Shown: positions 23,843-32,756 of the stretch, one piece after another
Layout: every line of letters begins with the position of its first letter
Numbering within the stretch: the first letter of the stretch is position 1
DNA from: Mucilaginibacter ginsenosidivorax
GTDB taxonomy: Bacteria; Bacteroidota; Bacteroidia; Sphingobacteriales; Sphingobacteriaceae
Direction of reading: 5' to 3'
Assembly (NCBI RefSeq): GCF_007971525.1
Contig: NZ_CP042437.1
Span: forward strand, 2,170,001 to 2,234,000
Length of the DNA stretch: 64,000 nucleotides
Position numbers and translations under genes: made by a program
The notes under the pieces: generated by a model
Databases searched by the model: none
Told to the model about the DNA's origin: nothing
Seen by the model: only the letters and a program-made list of their open reading frames with translations

Positions 23843-25017
23843 CTATACAGACACACCACAATCCCCAGCCCAATAACCACCATAGCCATACTAAACGGAA
23901 AAATATACATCAACCCAAACTGGCTTGCCACAAAGCCAACCAGCGGGCCGGTTAACCCTAACGACATATCGATAAACAAGCTATAGCCGCTGAGCGCAGC
24001 TCCTTTGTTGGATGCAGGAACCAGTTTAACCGCCTCGACACCGAGAGCCGGGAATACCAGCGAAAAACCAAGCCCGGCAATACCCGCGCCTATTACAGCT
24101 AGGTAAGGTGCAGGCGCCAGCCATAGCACCAGTAAACCAACTACCTCTACCGAAAGGCAAACGAGGGTGGTTTTCATGCCACCATATTTGTTAATGGCCT
24201 TTGAAAATAACAAGCGCCCTAAAATAAACATCGAACTAAAGGCCGAGAGGCACAATACCGCCCCTTGCCATTTTAACGCCATGTAATACAGTGTTATAAA
24301 GGTTGATATGGTACCAAAACCTAAACCACCAAGCCCCATAGCAATACCATATGGCGATACTTTTCTGAGTACCTGCAGAAAGCCCTGGCGGGGTGCTTTA
24401 CTACTACCCTGCAACGCCGTTTTGTTTTTAGCATACAAAAAGCCGCCAAAGGCAAGCATTGCAATCAGCAAACTTATGGCGCCTAAACCAAAGCTGTTGC
24501 TAATGATGACCCCAAGCGGTGCGCCAACCGCGATACCTCCGTAACTGGCTATGCCGTTAAATGATATTGCTTTGGCGGTGTGTTCGTCGCTGGTAGCAAA
24601 TATGGCCCAATTTATGGGGCTCGATCCTACAAAGCCTTCGCCAATACCGGTTATCAGCCGCGTAATTATCAGTACGCCCAGGCTTATCAACGGTGTATCA
24701 CGCAGCAACCAGGCAAAAAGCATCATTACACCACTTACTGTAAAAGCAGCCATACCCACAGTAACTGCAGGCTTTGGGCCCCGCTTATCAACCATGTTAC
24801 CGGCAAACATGCGGCATAAAAACGTAGTGATATACTGCAGGCTGATGACTATGCCTGCTACGATAGCGCTAAACCCCAGTTTTTGATGGATAAATACCGG
24901 CAGCACAGCCAGGGATAACCCGATGGATACATAAGCGATAAACGTAAATGCTACAAAACCGATTATGGTTAAGCTAACCTTTGATGATGTAGTATCTGCG
25001 TCAATTTCTGCCTCCAT
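23803..25017 (-). CDS. MFS transporter (YfcJ/arabinose-efflux-like), repeat-derived C-terminus
   Basis: 404-residue inner-membrane transporter with twelve predicted helices and the MFS loop motif MVDKRGPKPAV (about 76-86); the second-half motif is NKYGGMKTT. It lies 204 bp downstream of the TonB-dependent receptor on the same strand, so it may move the same ligand or export a siderophore. The last twelve residues, APSKSPPVGETF, and the stop codon are read from a family B repeat, so the original C-terminus was probably replaced. The helices appear intact. Confidence 0.85.
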   Translation of the reverse strand: MEAEIDADTTSSKVSLTIIGFVAFTFIAYVSIGLSLAVLPVFIHQKLGFSAIVAGIVISLQYITTFLCRMFAGNMVDKRGPKPAVTVGMAAFTVSGVMMLFAWLLRDTPLISLGVLIITRLITGIGEGFVGSSPINWAIFATSDEHTAKAISFNGIASYGGIAVGAPLGVIISNSFGLGAISLLIAMLAFGGFLYAKNKTALQGSSKAPRQGFLQVLRKVSPYGIAMGLGGLGFGTISTFITLYYMALKWQGAVLCLSAFSSMFILGRLLFSKAINKYGGMKTTLVCLSVEVVGLLVLWLAPAPYLAVIGAGIAGLGFSLVFPALGVEAVKLVPASNKGAALSGYSLFIDMSLGLTGPLVGFVASQFGLMYIFPFSMAMVVIGLGIVVCLYRAPSKSPPVGETF

Positions 25018-25221
25018 GCGTATTTGATATGGTTAATGGCGCAAATTTAAGCATATGAGGACCAGCAGACTAATTTAGTTGGTGTATTTTTTACACTTTA
25101 CATTGATATAACATTTCCTGTTAAGTCATAAGCACTTAGTCGTAAGTCCCCAAGTTTGAATTGCCATTTTCGACTTAAGCTTAAGACTTCGGCCAAATAC
25201 TTGCCCCGCTCCCTCAAACCC

Positions 25222-27651
25222 TTAAAACTTAATACTCAAACTCAACGTTCCACGTGTTGGGTTTTGAGGCGCCAGGCGGAACGACCAGTATTTTTCGTTG
25301 GTCAGGTTATCCAGTTTAAAGCCTATGCGGTATTTGGGCTTATCGTAAAATACCGTGGCATCAATGGTGGTATATGACGGGATAACAAATTTAAATGTTT
25401 GTGTATTGGTTTGGTACGATTGGCTGCCGTAGTTGCCCCCTACCCCGGCGCCCAGGCCTTGCAAGCCGCCACTAACAATGCGGTAGCTCATCCACAGGTT
25501 TGCCAAACGCGCGGGGCCGGCATTGGCCGGGCGTAAACCTTGCAGACCAGTCCCCGCAGCGGCATTAGTTATTTTGCTATCATTATAGGCAAAGCCTGCA
25601 ACAATATTAAAGCCTTTAAACGGGTTGGCAATTAACTCCGCTTCGATACCCTTACTTAGCTGCGTGCCTGCCTGGGTCGAAAAACCAGCGTGCGCAGGAT
25701 CGTCCATGGTGGTATTAGTTACCGAAATATCGTAATAACTTACGGTCGAGCTGATTTTATGATCCCAGGCATCAACCTTTACCCCGCCTTCCCACTGGTT
25801 GGCATACTGCGGCTTAAATGGGGTATTATCAAAACTGGTTGCACTTACATTGTTAAACCCGTTCATATAATTGCCAAATAACGATATCTGGCCTTTAACC
25901 AGTTCGTAAACCATACCAAACTTAGGCGACCAGGCCGTTTGCTTAAAATTACCTGTTGTTTTTCCATCGGCCGGTGTATAAGCGCCTTTATTATCAAACC
26001 TGTCAATACGGATACTGGCCATAGCATTTAACCTGTCGGTAATGTTAAATACATCAGATAAATAGGCAGCGTATGAACTTTGATTATTCTGAACGTAATC
26101 GCTCGTTTTAGGCGTAGCTGCCGCAACCAGTGCCGAAAGTTTGTCTGCAGTAAAATTGTTGTACGCCGCTCCCGGATCAAGATAGCTTATAGCGGGCATG
26201 GTTACGGTAACATTAGCATTATTACTTTTTTGGTTATAATACTCTACCCCTGCCACAATACGGTTACGGAACTGACCGATCTTAAAATCGCCTATGAAGT
26301 TTTGCTGAACATTGGTAATGTAGTACGGATAATCTTCTTTGGTAGCCTGCTGTTTAATCTTTTTTACACTATCAACCAGGGTTAGCAGGGTAACGAAGCC
26401 TTTGGTGCTCGAGTAGGTTTTGTTAAACATGGTCTGCGATTTCCAGTTATCTGATATTTTGTATTTTATCAGCCCGTAAACGTCAATTTGCCTGCTCAGG
26501 TAATCGACACTGTTATTGGCGAAGGATCGTTTGTAGTCAATCCCCAGGTCTTTAACATTAAAAATCTTTCCCTTGGTGTCGGGTGCCAGGCGGTAGGCCG
26601 ATGTAGCATTTGAATTGCCTATTTCTAAATTTAAATCAACCGATAAACGATCGTTTACGATATAGGTAAGACTGGGGGCCACAAAAAAGCTGCGGTTAAA
26701 ACCGGCATCCTGAAAGCTGTGCTCGTTATGCAAAGCGGTGTTAATTCTAAACAATACGGTTTTATCTGCATTTAAAGGCAGGTTTACATCGGCGGTAAGC
26801 CTGTTAAGATCAAAGCTACCGGTTTGGTAGGTAATTTCGGTGCGGGCGGTTTCAAATGGTTGTTTGGTAACCCGGTTAAACAGCCCGCCAAATGATGCAA
26901 GGCTGCTGTTAAATAAGGTGCCAGTTGGGCCTTTAATGGCCTCTATCTTTTCAATATCTGCCGGATCGATACTGTTAAAGTTATAACCGGCAACACTGTT
27001 ACGGATAAAATTGCCGGTTACAAAACCGCGCGACAGCAAAGTTGTACGGCCGTTATTATATACCAGCGGAACGCCGGTACCCGGAATATTTTTAAATCCA
27101 TCCACATAGCTGGTTACCACCTGCTCTTTCATCAGTTCGCTGGTAACTACACTGTACACTTGCGGGTTCTCGAGGTTTTTAAGGGGCAAGCGGGCAACAT
27201 CTTCGGTTTCCTTTTTCAGAAACTTGTTGTGCTTGGCGCTTTGTATGTAAACCTCTTGCAATTGCTTGCCGCCTTCGCTTAAAACAAAATTTACAGTAGT
27301 GGTTCCGCCTGCGGTTACGACTACCTGCCGGGTTTGGGTTTGCAGACCAATAAAGCTGGCTACCAATGTGTAGTTGCCTGGCTTAATGTTTTTTATCACA
27401 TAATGACCACTTTGCGTAGTAACCGCGCCCTGGCTGGCTTCGGTAATGGTAACATTTACATATTCCGCGGCTTTACCGTCGGCTGTTTTTACTGTTCCTT
27501 TTACCGATCCGTTTGATGCTACCTGGGCAGATACCCGGTAAGAAGTTATAAGGAGCGCAAATAAGCAGGCGAGTTTTATGCAATTGAAGACTTTTAATAA
27601 AACGAGGGGAAATTTAACAAATGTTGAGGGGCTGGTAGCGGTAAAATGCAT
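25222..27651 (-). CDS. TonB-dependent siderophore-type receptor
   Basis: 809-residue outer-membrane receptor. The signal peptide ends at RVSAQ (about residue 43). A carboxypeptidase-regulatory-like domain (about 48-130: GSVKGTVKTADGKAAEYVNV) comes before the plug (about 150-270), which has the words LLSRGFVTGNFIRN and IEKIEAIKGPTGTLF typical of FhuA/FoxA-like receptors. The barrel ends with GTLSLSIKF and a C-terminal Phe, as required by BAM. Likely import is a ferric siderophore; the ligand is not readable. The MFS gene follows. I did not find a clear Fur box in the 27652-27863 upstream region. Confidence 0.92.
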   Translation of the reverse strand: MHFTATSPSTFVKFPLVLLKVFNCIKLACLFALLITSYRVSAQVASNGSVKGTVKTADGKAAEYVNVTITEASQGAVTTQSGHYVIKNIKPGNYTLVASFIGLQTQTRQVVVTAGGTTTVNFVLSEGGKQLQEVYIQSAKHNKFLKKETEDVARLPLKNLENPQVYSVVTSELMKEQVVTSYVDGFKNIPGTGVPLVYNNGRTTLLSRGFVTGNFIRNSVAGYNFNSIDPADIEKIEAIKGPTGTLFNSSLASFGGLFNRVTKQPFETARTEITYQTGSFDLNRLTADVNLPLNADKTVLFRINTALHNEHSFQDAGFNRSFFVAPSLTYIVNDRLSVDLNLEIGNSNATSAYRLAPDTKGKIFNVKDLGIDYKRSFANNSVDYLSRQIDVYGLIKYKISDNWKSQTMFNKTYSSTKGFVTLLTLVDSVKKIKQQATKEDYPYYITNVQQNFIGDFKIGQFRNRIVAGVEYYNQKSNNANVTVTMPAISYLDPGAAYNNFTADKLSALVAAATPKTSDYVQNNQSSYAAYLSDVFNITDRLNAMASIRIDRFDNKGAYTPADGKTTGNFKQTAWSPKFGMVYELVKGQISLFGNYMNGFNNVSATSFDNTPFKPQYANQWEGGVKVDAWDHKISSTVSYYDISVTNTTMDDPAHAGFSTQAGTQLSKGIEAELIANPFKGFNIVAGFAYNDSKITNAAAGTGLQGLRPANAGPARLANLWMSYRIVSGGLQGLGAGVGGNYGSQSYQTNTQTFKFVIPSYTTIDATVFYDKPKYRIGFKLDNLTNEKYWSFRLAPQNPTRGTLSLSIKF

Positions 27652-27863
27652 AGTTTTACTTAAATAATAAATTTTAACAGGTTTGTTATTTGCCCGGTAT
27701 GAAGTTTGGCGACCAAGTGCCGGGTTATTTTTTGCGCAAAGTTATTTTTATTTAGATTAATTACAAATAAGAAAAAAGACAAATTGAAAAACCCCCGCGT
27801 TTAACCAGATTATTCAATATGTAATCCAGCAGAATCAATATATTTATACCTCAACAAAACCAA

Positions 27864-28085
27864 ATGTTAAAAAAAGGCGAACACATTGAAGGTACCCCAA
27901 CCGAACTACAGGTACTGCTTGACCAGGAACCCGAGGCTATGGAATTTTTTGAAAGTCTGTCCAAATCATACAAACAGGGTTACTGCGATTGGGTAGGCTC
28001 GGCAAAGCAGGAAGATACGCGCAAAGTGAGGGCCGATAAGGCAATGATCATGCTGCGGAACAAGCAAAAAACGCTGAAGACTTAA
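27864..28085 (+). CDS. Stand-alone OmdA (YdeI/OmpD-associated) small protein
   Basis: 73 residues that match the C-terminal helical motif of YdeI/OmpD-associated proteins: FFESLSKSYKQGYCDWVGSAKQEDTR followed by RADKAMIMLRN (about 28-67). Full-length members carry an additional N-terminal domain that is absent here. Members have been linked to peptide resistance. The start ATG at 27864 is the only reasonable choice. No sign of a truncated larger gene upstream, so it is probably a natural short form. Confidence 0.75.
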   Translation: MLKKGEHIEGTPTELQVLLDQEPEAMEFFESLSKSYKQGYCDWVGSAKQEDTRKVRADKAMIMLRNKQKTLKT

Positions 28086-28154
28086 GAAGCTAAGATCTTC
28101 CTTGACGCGAATTATATAAAAAAGGCTTTAAGATTAATCCTTGAAAACTGAAAA

Positions 28155-28613
28155 ATGTGGCATTTAAGATTTCGACCGCAGTACTATGTTTTAGTTATAG
28201 TATTCTTTTGTGCTTTAACATTTGGTTGCGCACAAAAAACACTTACAGCAAATTCCATCGTTAAAATCGAATCAGACCTGAGCAATTTCGGGGTAGAATC
28301 AGAATGGTATCCATCAATCCATTGCCTGATAAACCTGGCAGATAAATCAAGTAGTTGTAAAAAAATCTACGATAGCTCTAAGTTCAAAGATTCTACTTAT
28401 TTGTTAAGTAATAACGACATGCGGCAAATTGACAGCATGCTCAAGCATACTGATTTAAAAAAATTGAAAAATAAATATTCTGTTAGCGTTCCAGATCAGC
28501 CCAAATCGACAATAACGTTTTATACCGATACCGGCAAAATTGTAATTGAAGATTATGGATTACAGGGAGAATATCCTTTGCAGGATTTATATAAAATAAT
28601 TTACAAGATCTGA
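28155..28613 (+). CDS. Lipoprotein, function unknown
   Basis: 152 residues with signal peptide and lipobox TFGC (Cys25). The mature part contains a cysteine pair (HCLINLADKSSSC) and ends in alternating strands and a helix (TITFYTDTGKIVIEDYGLQG). I do not recognise the family. It lies alone between the OmdA gene and a convergent GNAT gene, with a palindromic hairpin starting at its last base. Confidence 0.6.
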   Translation: MWHLRFRPQYYVLVIVFFCALTFGCAQKTLTANSIVKIESDLSNFGVESEWYPSIHCLINLADKSSSCKKIYDSSKFKDSTYLLSNNDMRQIDSMLKHTDLKKLKNKYSVSVPDQPKSTITFYTDTGKIVIEDYGLQGEYPLQDLYKIIYKI

Positions 28614-28642
28614 CCTCCCGCGAGGTTTTAACTCGTGGGAGG
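28614..28642. terminator. Hairpin between convergent lipoprotein and GNAT genes (family G word)
   Basis: CCTCCCGCGAG (28614-28624) pairs with CTCGTGGGAGG (28632-28642), 11 bp with one G-T pair around a GTTTTAA loop. It begins one base after the stop codon of the lipoprotein and ends 6 bases before the stop of the GNAT gene. A likely two-way terminator, although no long T tract follows. Confidence 0.6.
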
Positions 28643-28648
28643 CATGGT

Positions 28649-29215
28649 TTAAGCCTCCGGCTTAATTTTGTATTGCAGGTGCTCGTACATATCTCCTACA
28701 AAAAGCCGCTCGTCCACTACCTTAAAGTCCAGGCTGGTATACATAGATTTAGCCCCAGGGTTATTTTTGCTGACCAGTAAGCCGGTGGTGAAATACCCTT
28801 TATCAGCCGCATATTCGATAAATGCTTTTATAAGTTTTTTGCCTATCCCCTTACCCTGGTGGCCGGGGAACACACTTAGGCAATCAATATAATATTCGCC
28901 GGGTTCGGTTTCGTCTTCAACAGGTTGCTCAAAGTTGTAAGTCGTTTTAATATGCTGTAAAAACGGCTCCCTTAATGTGGCCAGTTTAGCACCATCGTAC
29001 CCGAGGATCATGCCGCAAATGCCGGTTTCATCTTCATAAACTAAAGCATTTTCATAACTGTATTGATTGCCTGTTTTGCCGGCAAACAGCTCAAAAAGAG
29101 AACCGGCCTCGCTCTCATCTCTGCCGTTTACAAATTTGGGGGCAAGCTCGCCCATGGCAAGGACAATAAGCTGGCTTAGCGTAAGTGCGTCTGTGTTTCT
29201 TGCTTCCCTTATCAT
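28649..29215 (-). CDS. GNAT-family N-acetyltransferase
   Basis: 188-residue acetyl-CoA-dependent acetyltransferase. The acetyl-CoA binding A motif reads VFPGHQGKGIGKKLIKAFIEYA (about 115-136), preceded by strand YYIDCLSV and followed by LLVSKNNPGAKSMYTSLDFK, the standard B motif. The N-terminus MIREARNTDALTLSQLI is the usual first strand and helix. The substrate is unknown. It converges with the lipoprotein gene. Confidence 0.88.
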   Translation of the reverse strand: MIREARNTDALTLSQLIVLAMGELAPKFVNGRDESEAGSLFELFAGKTGNQYSYENALVYEDETGICGMILGYDGAKLATLREPFLQHIKTTYNFEQPVEDETEPGEYYIDCLSVFPGHQGKGIGKKLIKAFIEYAADKGYFTTGLLVSKNNPGAKSMYTSLDFKVVDERLFVGDMYEHLQYKIKPEA

Positions 29216-29287
29216 ATTGCAAAGTTAGTTAACATAGCCCCGTACGGCATTATGCTTGATTGAACATCTTATCCAAATATTTTTTCT

Positions 29288-29388
29288 TGTAGAAGCTCAT
29301 AATTGCGTTTTCCGCATGCAAATCACACATGCAAATCGATCTGGTAAATTCTGAATGTCCTGCGGGAGACGCAATTATGCGTCTCTAC
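29288..29388. repeat. Inverted-repeat element, family C, copy 1
   Basis: Ends TGTAGAAGCTCATAATTGCG and GACGCAATTATGCGTCTCTAC are inverted copies, around a core CATGCAAATCACACATGCAA shared with the copy at 56175-56287. It ends 8 bases before the MocR stop codon. The left end here is degraded compared with copy 2. Confidence 0.85.
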
Positions 29389-29395
29389 GAAAAAA

Positions 29396-30835
29396 TCACA
29401 GGCTTCTCACCAACTCGCCCAGCACCTTAATACTCTGCTCTACCACATCATCAAAACTTAGCCCAAAACTAATACGGATAAAATTGGTAAACCGGGCATC
29501 GGTGCTGAAAATTTGCCCCGGGGCAATGCTGATGTTTTGGGCCATGGCCAGTTGGTAAAGTTCAAACGCATTGATGTGTTTATCCAGCTCAACCCATAGC
29601 GCGTACCCGCCTTGCGGCCGGCTTATTTTAGTGCCTGACGGAAAATAGGTAGCAATGGCCTGCGTATACCTGAGCGATTGCGTGTACAAAGCCTTGCGCA
29701 GGTTGCGCATATGCAAATCATAGCGGCCGGTTTCAAAAAAATGGGCAATGGCAGCCTGCGTTGGGGTGGCCGCACTGATGGTATGCATCATTTTCAGATT
29801 GATGATTTGTTCCTTAAACCGCCCGGGGATACACCAGCCCACCCGGTAACCCGGCGCTATAGATTTGGAAACAGAGGAGCATAACAATACCCAGCCATCC
29901 TTATCATAGCTTTTGCAGGTACGCGGGCGGCTTTTACCAAAGTATATTTCGCCATAAATATCGTCCTCAATCAGTGGGATTTTTTTGGCGGCTAATAAGG
30001 TAACCAGTTGCTGCTTGTTTTCATCGGGCATGCAGCTGCCTACCGGGTTGCTAAAATTGGTAACAAACAGGCATACTTTAATATCAACCTCGTTAATGGC
30101 TTGCCCTAAATAGTCCAGGTCGATGCCGGTATCGGGGTTAACCGGAATCTCCAGCACTTTTAAATCGAGACTGAGCATAATATTAAAAATGCCAAAATAA
30201 GTAGGGCTTTCAATAGCTATGGTATCGCCGGGTTTGGTAAGCGCACGCAGGCAAAATATCAGCGCCTCCATGCAGCCCTGGGTGGTTACCACATCCTCCT
30301 GGGTAATGTTGCCGCCCCAGTTAAACGCGTTTTTGGCTATCTGCCTGCGCAGCGAAACGTTGCCCTGCAGGTTTTCGTAATTGATGTTGCCCGACGGACT
30401 TTTACGAATAGCCTCCATCATCGATTTATTGAGCTTGGCCATCGGTATCATGCTAAGCGGCGGCGATGAGCGCGACAGGCGCAACACGCTGTCGCTATCC
30501 ATGTTCTGGTATACCATGGCTATCATGTCGGTAACGCTGGCTTGCGCTATTTTTTTGGCGGGCGGCTTTGTGGTTGGCACATGGCTAACCTTTGCAGGCG
30601 AAAACTTAACATAGTAGCCCGATTTAGGCCGGGCCTCTATCATTCCCATATTCTCCAGTTCCACATACGCTTTATACGATGTGCTAATGCTGATGCCCTG
30701 CTCCAGGCTTAACGCCCTTACAGATGGCAGCCTGTCGCCGGTTTTTAACAGGTTTTGTTTGATTTGCTTTTCAATGCGCGATACGATCTGCGCATATAAA
30801 AAATCATCATGCTGGGCTATTAATTGCTTTTCCAT
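29396..30835 (-). CDS. MocR-type GntR regulator / PLP-dependent aminotransferase fusion
   Basis: 479 residues. An N-terminal winged HTH of GntR type (about 10-76: KTGDRLPSVRALSLEQGISISTS, then EARPKSGYYV) is fused to a fold-type I aminotransferase domain (about 115-479). The PLP lysine is Lys324 in SSVSKSIAPGYRVGW, and the Asp that contacts the pyridine nitrogen lies in PLIEDDIYGEIYF. MocR proteins sense PLP or amino compounds and usually control a neighbouring gene. The divergent GNAT gene starts 91 bp away and is the natural candidate target. Confidence 0.92.
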   Translation of the reverse strand: MEKQLIAQHDDFLYAQIVSRIEKQIKQNLLKTGDRLPSVRALSLEQGISISTSYKAYVELENMGMIEARPKSGYYVKFSPAKVSHVPTTKPPAKKIAQASVTDMIAMVYQNMDSDSVLRLSRSSPPLSMIPMAKLNKSMMEAIRKSPSGNINYENLQGNVSLRRQIAKNAFNWGGNITQEDVVTTQGCMEALIFCLRALTKPGDTIAIESPTYFGIFNIMLSLDLKVLEIPVNPDTGIDLDYLGQAINEVDIKVCLFVTNFSNPVGSCMPDENKQQLVTLLAAKKIPLIEDDIYGEIYFGKSRPRTCKSYDKDGWVLLCSSVSKSIAPGYRVGWCIPGRFKEQIINLKMMHTISAATPTQAAIAHFFETGRYDLHMRNLRKALYTQSLRYTQAIATYFPSGTKISRPQGGYALWVELDKHINAFELYQLAMAQNISIAPGQIFSTDARFTNFIRISFGLSFDDVVEQSIKVLGELVRSL

Positions 30836-30926
30836 TTCAAATCTGTTATGGTCAAAATTAATGAAACTGAATCTGTTTTACTACAGGCAGATGTTTTTAA
30901 TTTGTATTTATAAATGATTTAAAAAA

Positions 30927-31388
30927 ATGGAACTGCAACTTATCGACTATCAGCCCGAATACCAGCCTTACTTCGAAAAATTTAACAAGGCCTGGCTCGA
31001 AGAATTTTTTGTAGTTGAGCCACTCGACAAATGGGTTTTAGAAAACCCAGACGAAGCGATGTTGAAACAAGGCGGCAAAATATATTTCGCGGCCTCCGGC
31101 GATACCATTATAGGCACTGTTGGGCTGCGCTTTATTGAAGATGGCGTTTTTGAACTTACCAAAATGGCAGTTGATAAAGCCTATCATGGCGGCGGCGCCG
31201 GCAAGTTTTTATGCCAGGCCGGTATTGATAAAGCAAAGGAAATGGGGGTTAAAAAGCTTATCCTTTTCTCCAGCCGCGTTTTAAAAAACGCAATTCATAT
31301 TTATCACAAATTGGGCTTTACAGAAATCCCGGTAACTCCCGGTACTTATGGCCGCGCGGATATTATGATGGAGATAAATTTTCAATAA
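30927..31388 (+). CDS. GNAT-family N-acetyltransferase
   Basis: 153 residues with the acetyl-CoA site MAVDKAYHGGGAGKFLCQAGIDKA (about 88-111), preceded by strand GVFELTKMAVD and followed by NAIHIYHKLGFTEIPV. It diverges from the MocR regulator, which often controls such neighbours. The N-terminal Trp-rich helix KFNKAWLEEFFVVEPLD is typical of a widespread small GNAT group. Substrate unknown. Confidence 0.88.
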   Translation: MELQLIDYQPEYQPYFEKFNKAWLEEFFVVEPLDKWVLENPDEAMLKQGGKIYFAASGDTIIGTVGLRFIEDGVFELTKMAVDKAYHGGGAGKFLCQAGIDKAKEMGVKKLILFSSRVLKNAIHIYHKLGFTEIPVTPGTYGRADIMMEINFQ

Positions 31389-31472
31389 TTTTTTCGGACG
31401 AAGGTGCTAAACAAAGTAAGCAAACCAATAGCGGCTTAGTATGAAACACTTCAACCCCTACTAAACAACACC

Positions 31473-32672
31473 ATGAACATTACCCCGATAACAGAACAGG
31501 AAATAACACAACTACGTGCCGAAACCATTGGCACAACTCAAAAAATACACTTCAATAATGCCGGGGCTTCTTTTAATCCCGATGTGGTGGTGGATACTGT
31601 AATTAACTACCTGCGTGAAGAAGCAACCCTGGGCGGCTACGAAATTGAAGATAAATACCGCGATGAACTAAACAATACGTACAGGTTGATAGCCAAACTG
31701 ATTAACGCCGATGACGACGAAATTGCCATTGTAGAAAATGCGAGCACCGCCTGGGGCATAGCTTTTAACGGTATCGATTTTAAACCCGGCGATGAGATAA
31801 TTACCTGCGAAATGGAATATGTAACCAATATCATCGGTTTTATAAATGTGCAAAAAACATTGGGTGTAAGCCTTAAAATAATCCCCAATGATGTACAGGG
31901 CAATTTTCCGCTGGATGTTTTTGAACAGGCCATTTCGCCCAAAACCAAACTCATCGCCATGACGCAGATACCGTCAACGGCAGGTGGCATGATCCCGGTT
32001 GTGGAGATTGGGAAAATAGCCCGCAGGCACAGGGTTTTGTATCTGGTTGACGCCTGCCAAAGTGCCGGGCAAATTCCGCTGGATGTTAAAGAGATTGGCT
32101 GCGATATGCTATCTGTAACCGGTCGAAAATACCTGCGGGCACCAAGAGGAACCGGCTTTTTGTTTATACGCAAAGGGATTCAGGACTCGCTGAAGCTGCT
32201 GTTTATGGATGGTTACAGTGCACCAACCGTAAGCCTGCATGATTTTAAACCGCGAGGCGATGCCCGCCGATTTGAGCTATACGAGAAGAACCGCGCCCTC
32301 ACCCTTGGGTTGGGCAAAGCGGTAGACTATGCATTAAACATCGGCGTAGACAGGATTTGGAAGCGCATACAATACTTAGCCACCCTGTTGCGCCGTGAAC
32401 TTGCAGCAATTGAGGGCATTACGGTCCACGATTTTGGTGCACAGCAATGCGGTATCGTAACTTTTTCGGCAAAAGGATTGGAGAACGCGCTTGTAAAAAA
32501 TAAGCTGGCCGATAAAAACATCAATGTATCGGTTGGCAAAGCCATATCCACGCTAATTTATATGGATAAAAACCACTTGCTAAACAACGTGAGGGCATCG
32601 GTGCATTATTATAACACAGAGGCCGAGATTCAGGTGCTTTGTACCGAGCTGAAAAGTATGCTTGTCAGCTAA
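31473..32672 (+). CDS. Class V aminotransferase (cysteine-desulfurase-like, PLP)
   Basis: 399 residues, PLP fold-type I. Asp193 in YLVDACQSAGQ stabilises the pyridine nitrogen, and the Schiff-base lysine is Lys219 in VTGRKYLRAPRGTGFL. There is no catalytic-cysteine loop typical of Suf/IscS desulfurases, and no partner SufE or IscU gene is nearby. It is therefore more likely a transaminase or C-S/epimerase relative (isopenicillin-N-epimerase-like). It follows the GNAT gene by 84 bp. Confidence 0.87.
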   Translation: MNITPITEQEITQLRAETIGTTQKIHFNNAGASFNPDVVVDTVINYLREEATLGGYEIEDKYRDELNNTYRLIAKLINADDDEIAIVENASTAWGIAFNGIDFKPGDEIITCEMEYVTNIIGFINVQKTLGVSLKIIPNDVQGNFPLDVFEQAISPKTKLIAMTQIPSTAGGMIPVVEIGKIARRHRVLYLVDACQSAGQIPLDVKEIGCDMLSVTGRKYLRAPRGTGFLFIRKGIQDSLKLLFMDGYSAPTVSLHDFKPRGDARRFELYEKNRALTLGLGKAVDYALNIGVDRIWKRIQYLATLLRRELAAIEGITVHDFGAQQCGIVTFSAKGLENALVKNKLADKNINVSVGKAISTLIYMDKNHLLNNVRASVHYYNTEAEIQVLCTELKSMLVS

Positions 32673-32700
32673 AGTCCATATTATGTTTACCTTACATTAA

Positions 32701-32756
32701 AGGCTTCTTAACATCAGGTTTAAATAGTTATTTTTGAAACCGATGTTAAGGAGCCT
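32701..32756 (+). promoter_or_regulatory. Hairpin that covers the sulfatase start codon
   Basis: Left arm 32701-32715 (AGGCTTCTTAACATC) and right arm 32742-32756 (GATGTTAAGGAGCCT) pair over 15 bp with one mismatch. The ATG of the downstream gene (32743-32745) lies in the right arm. Depending on where transcription begins, it could mask the start codon or act as an end for the aminotransferase transcript. Confidence 0.6.

Noticed and set aside
31637..32173. 178-residue antisense frame in the aminotransferase
   Set aside because: Shadow of the class V aminotransferase gene, whose PLP lysine and aspartate are clear.
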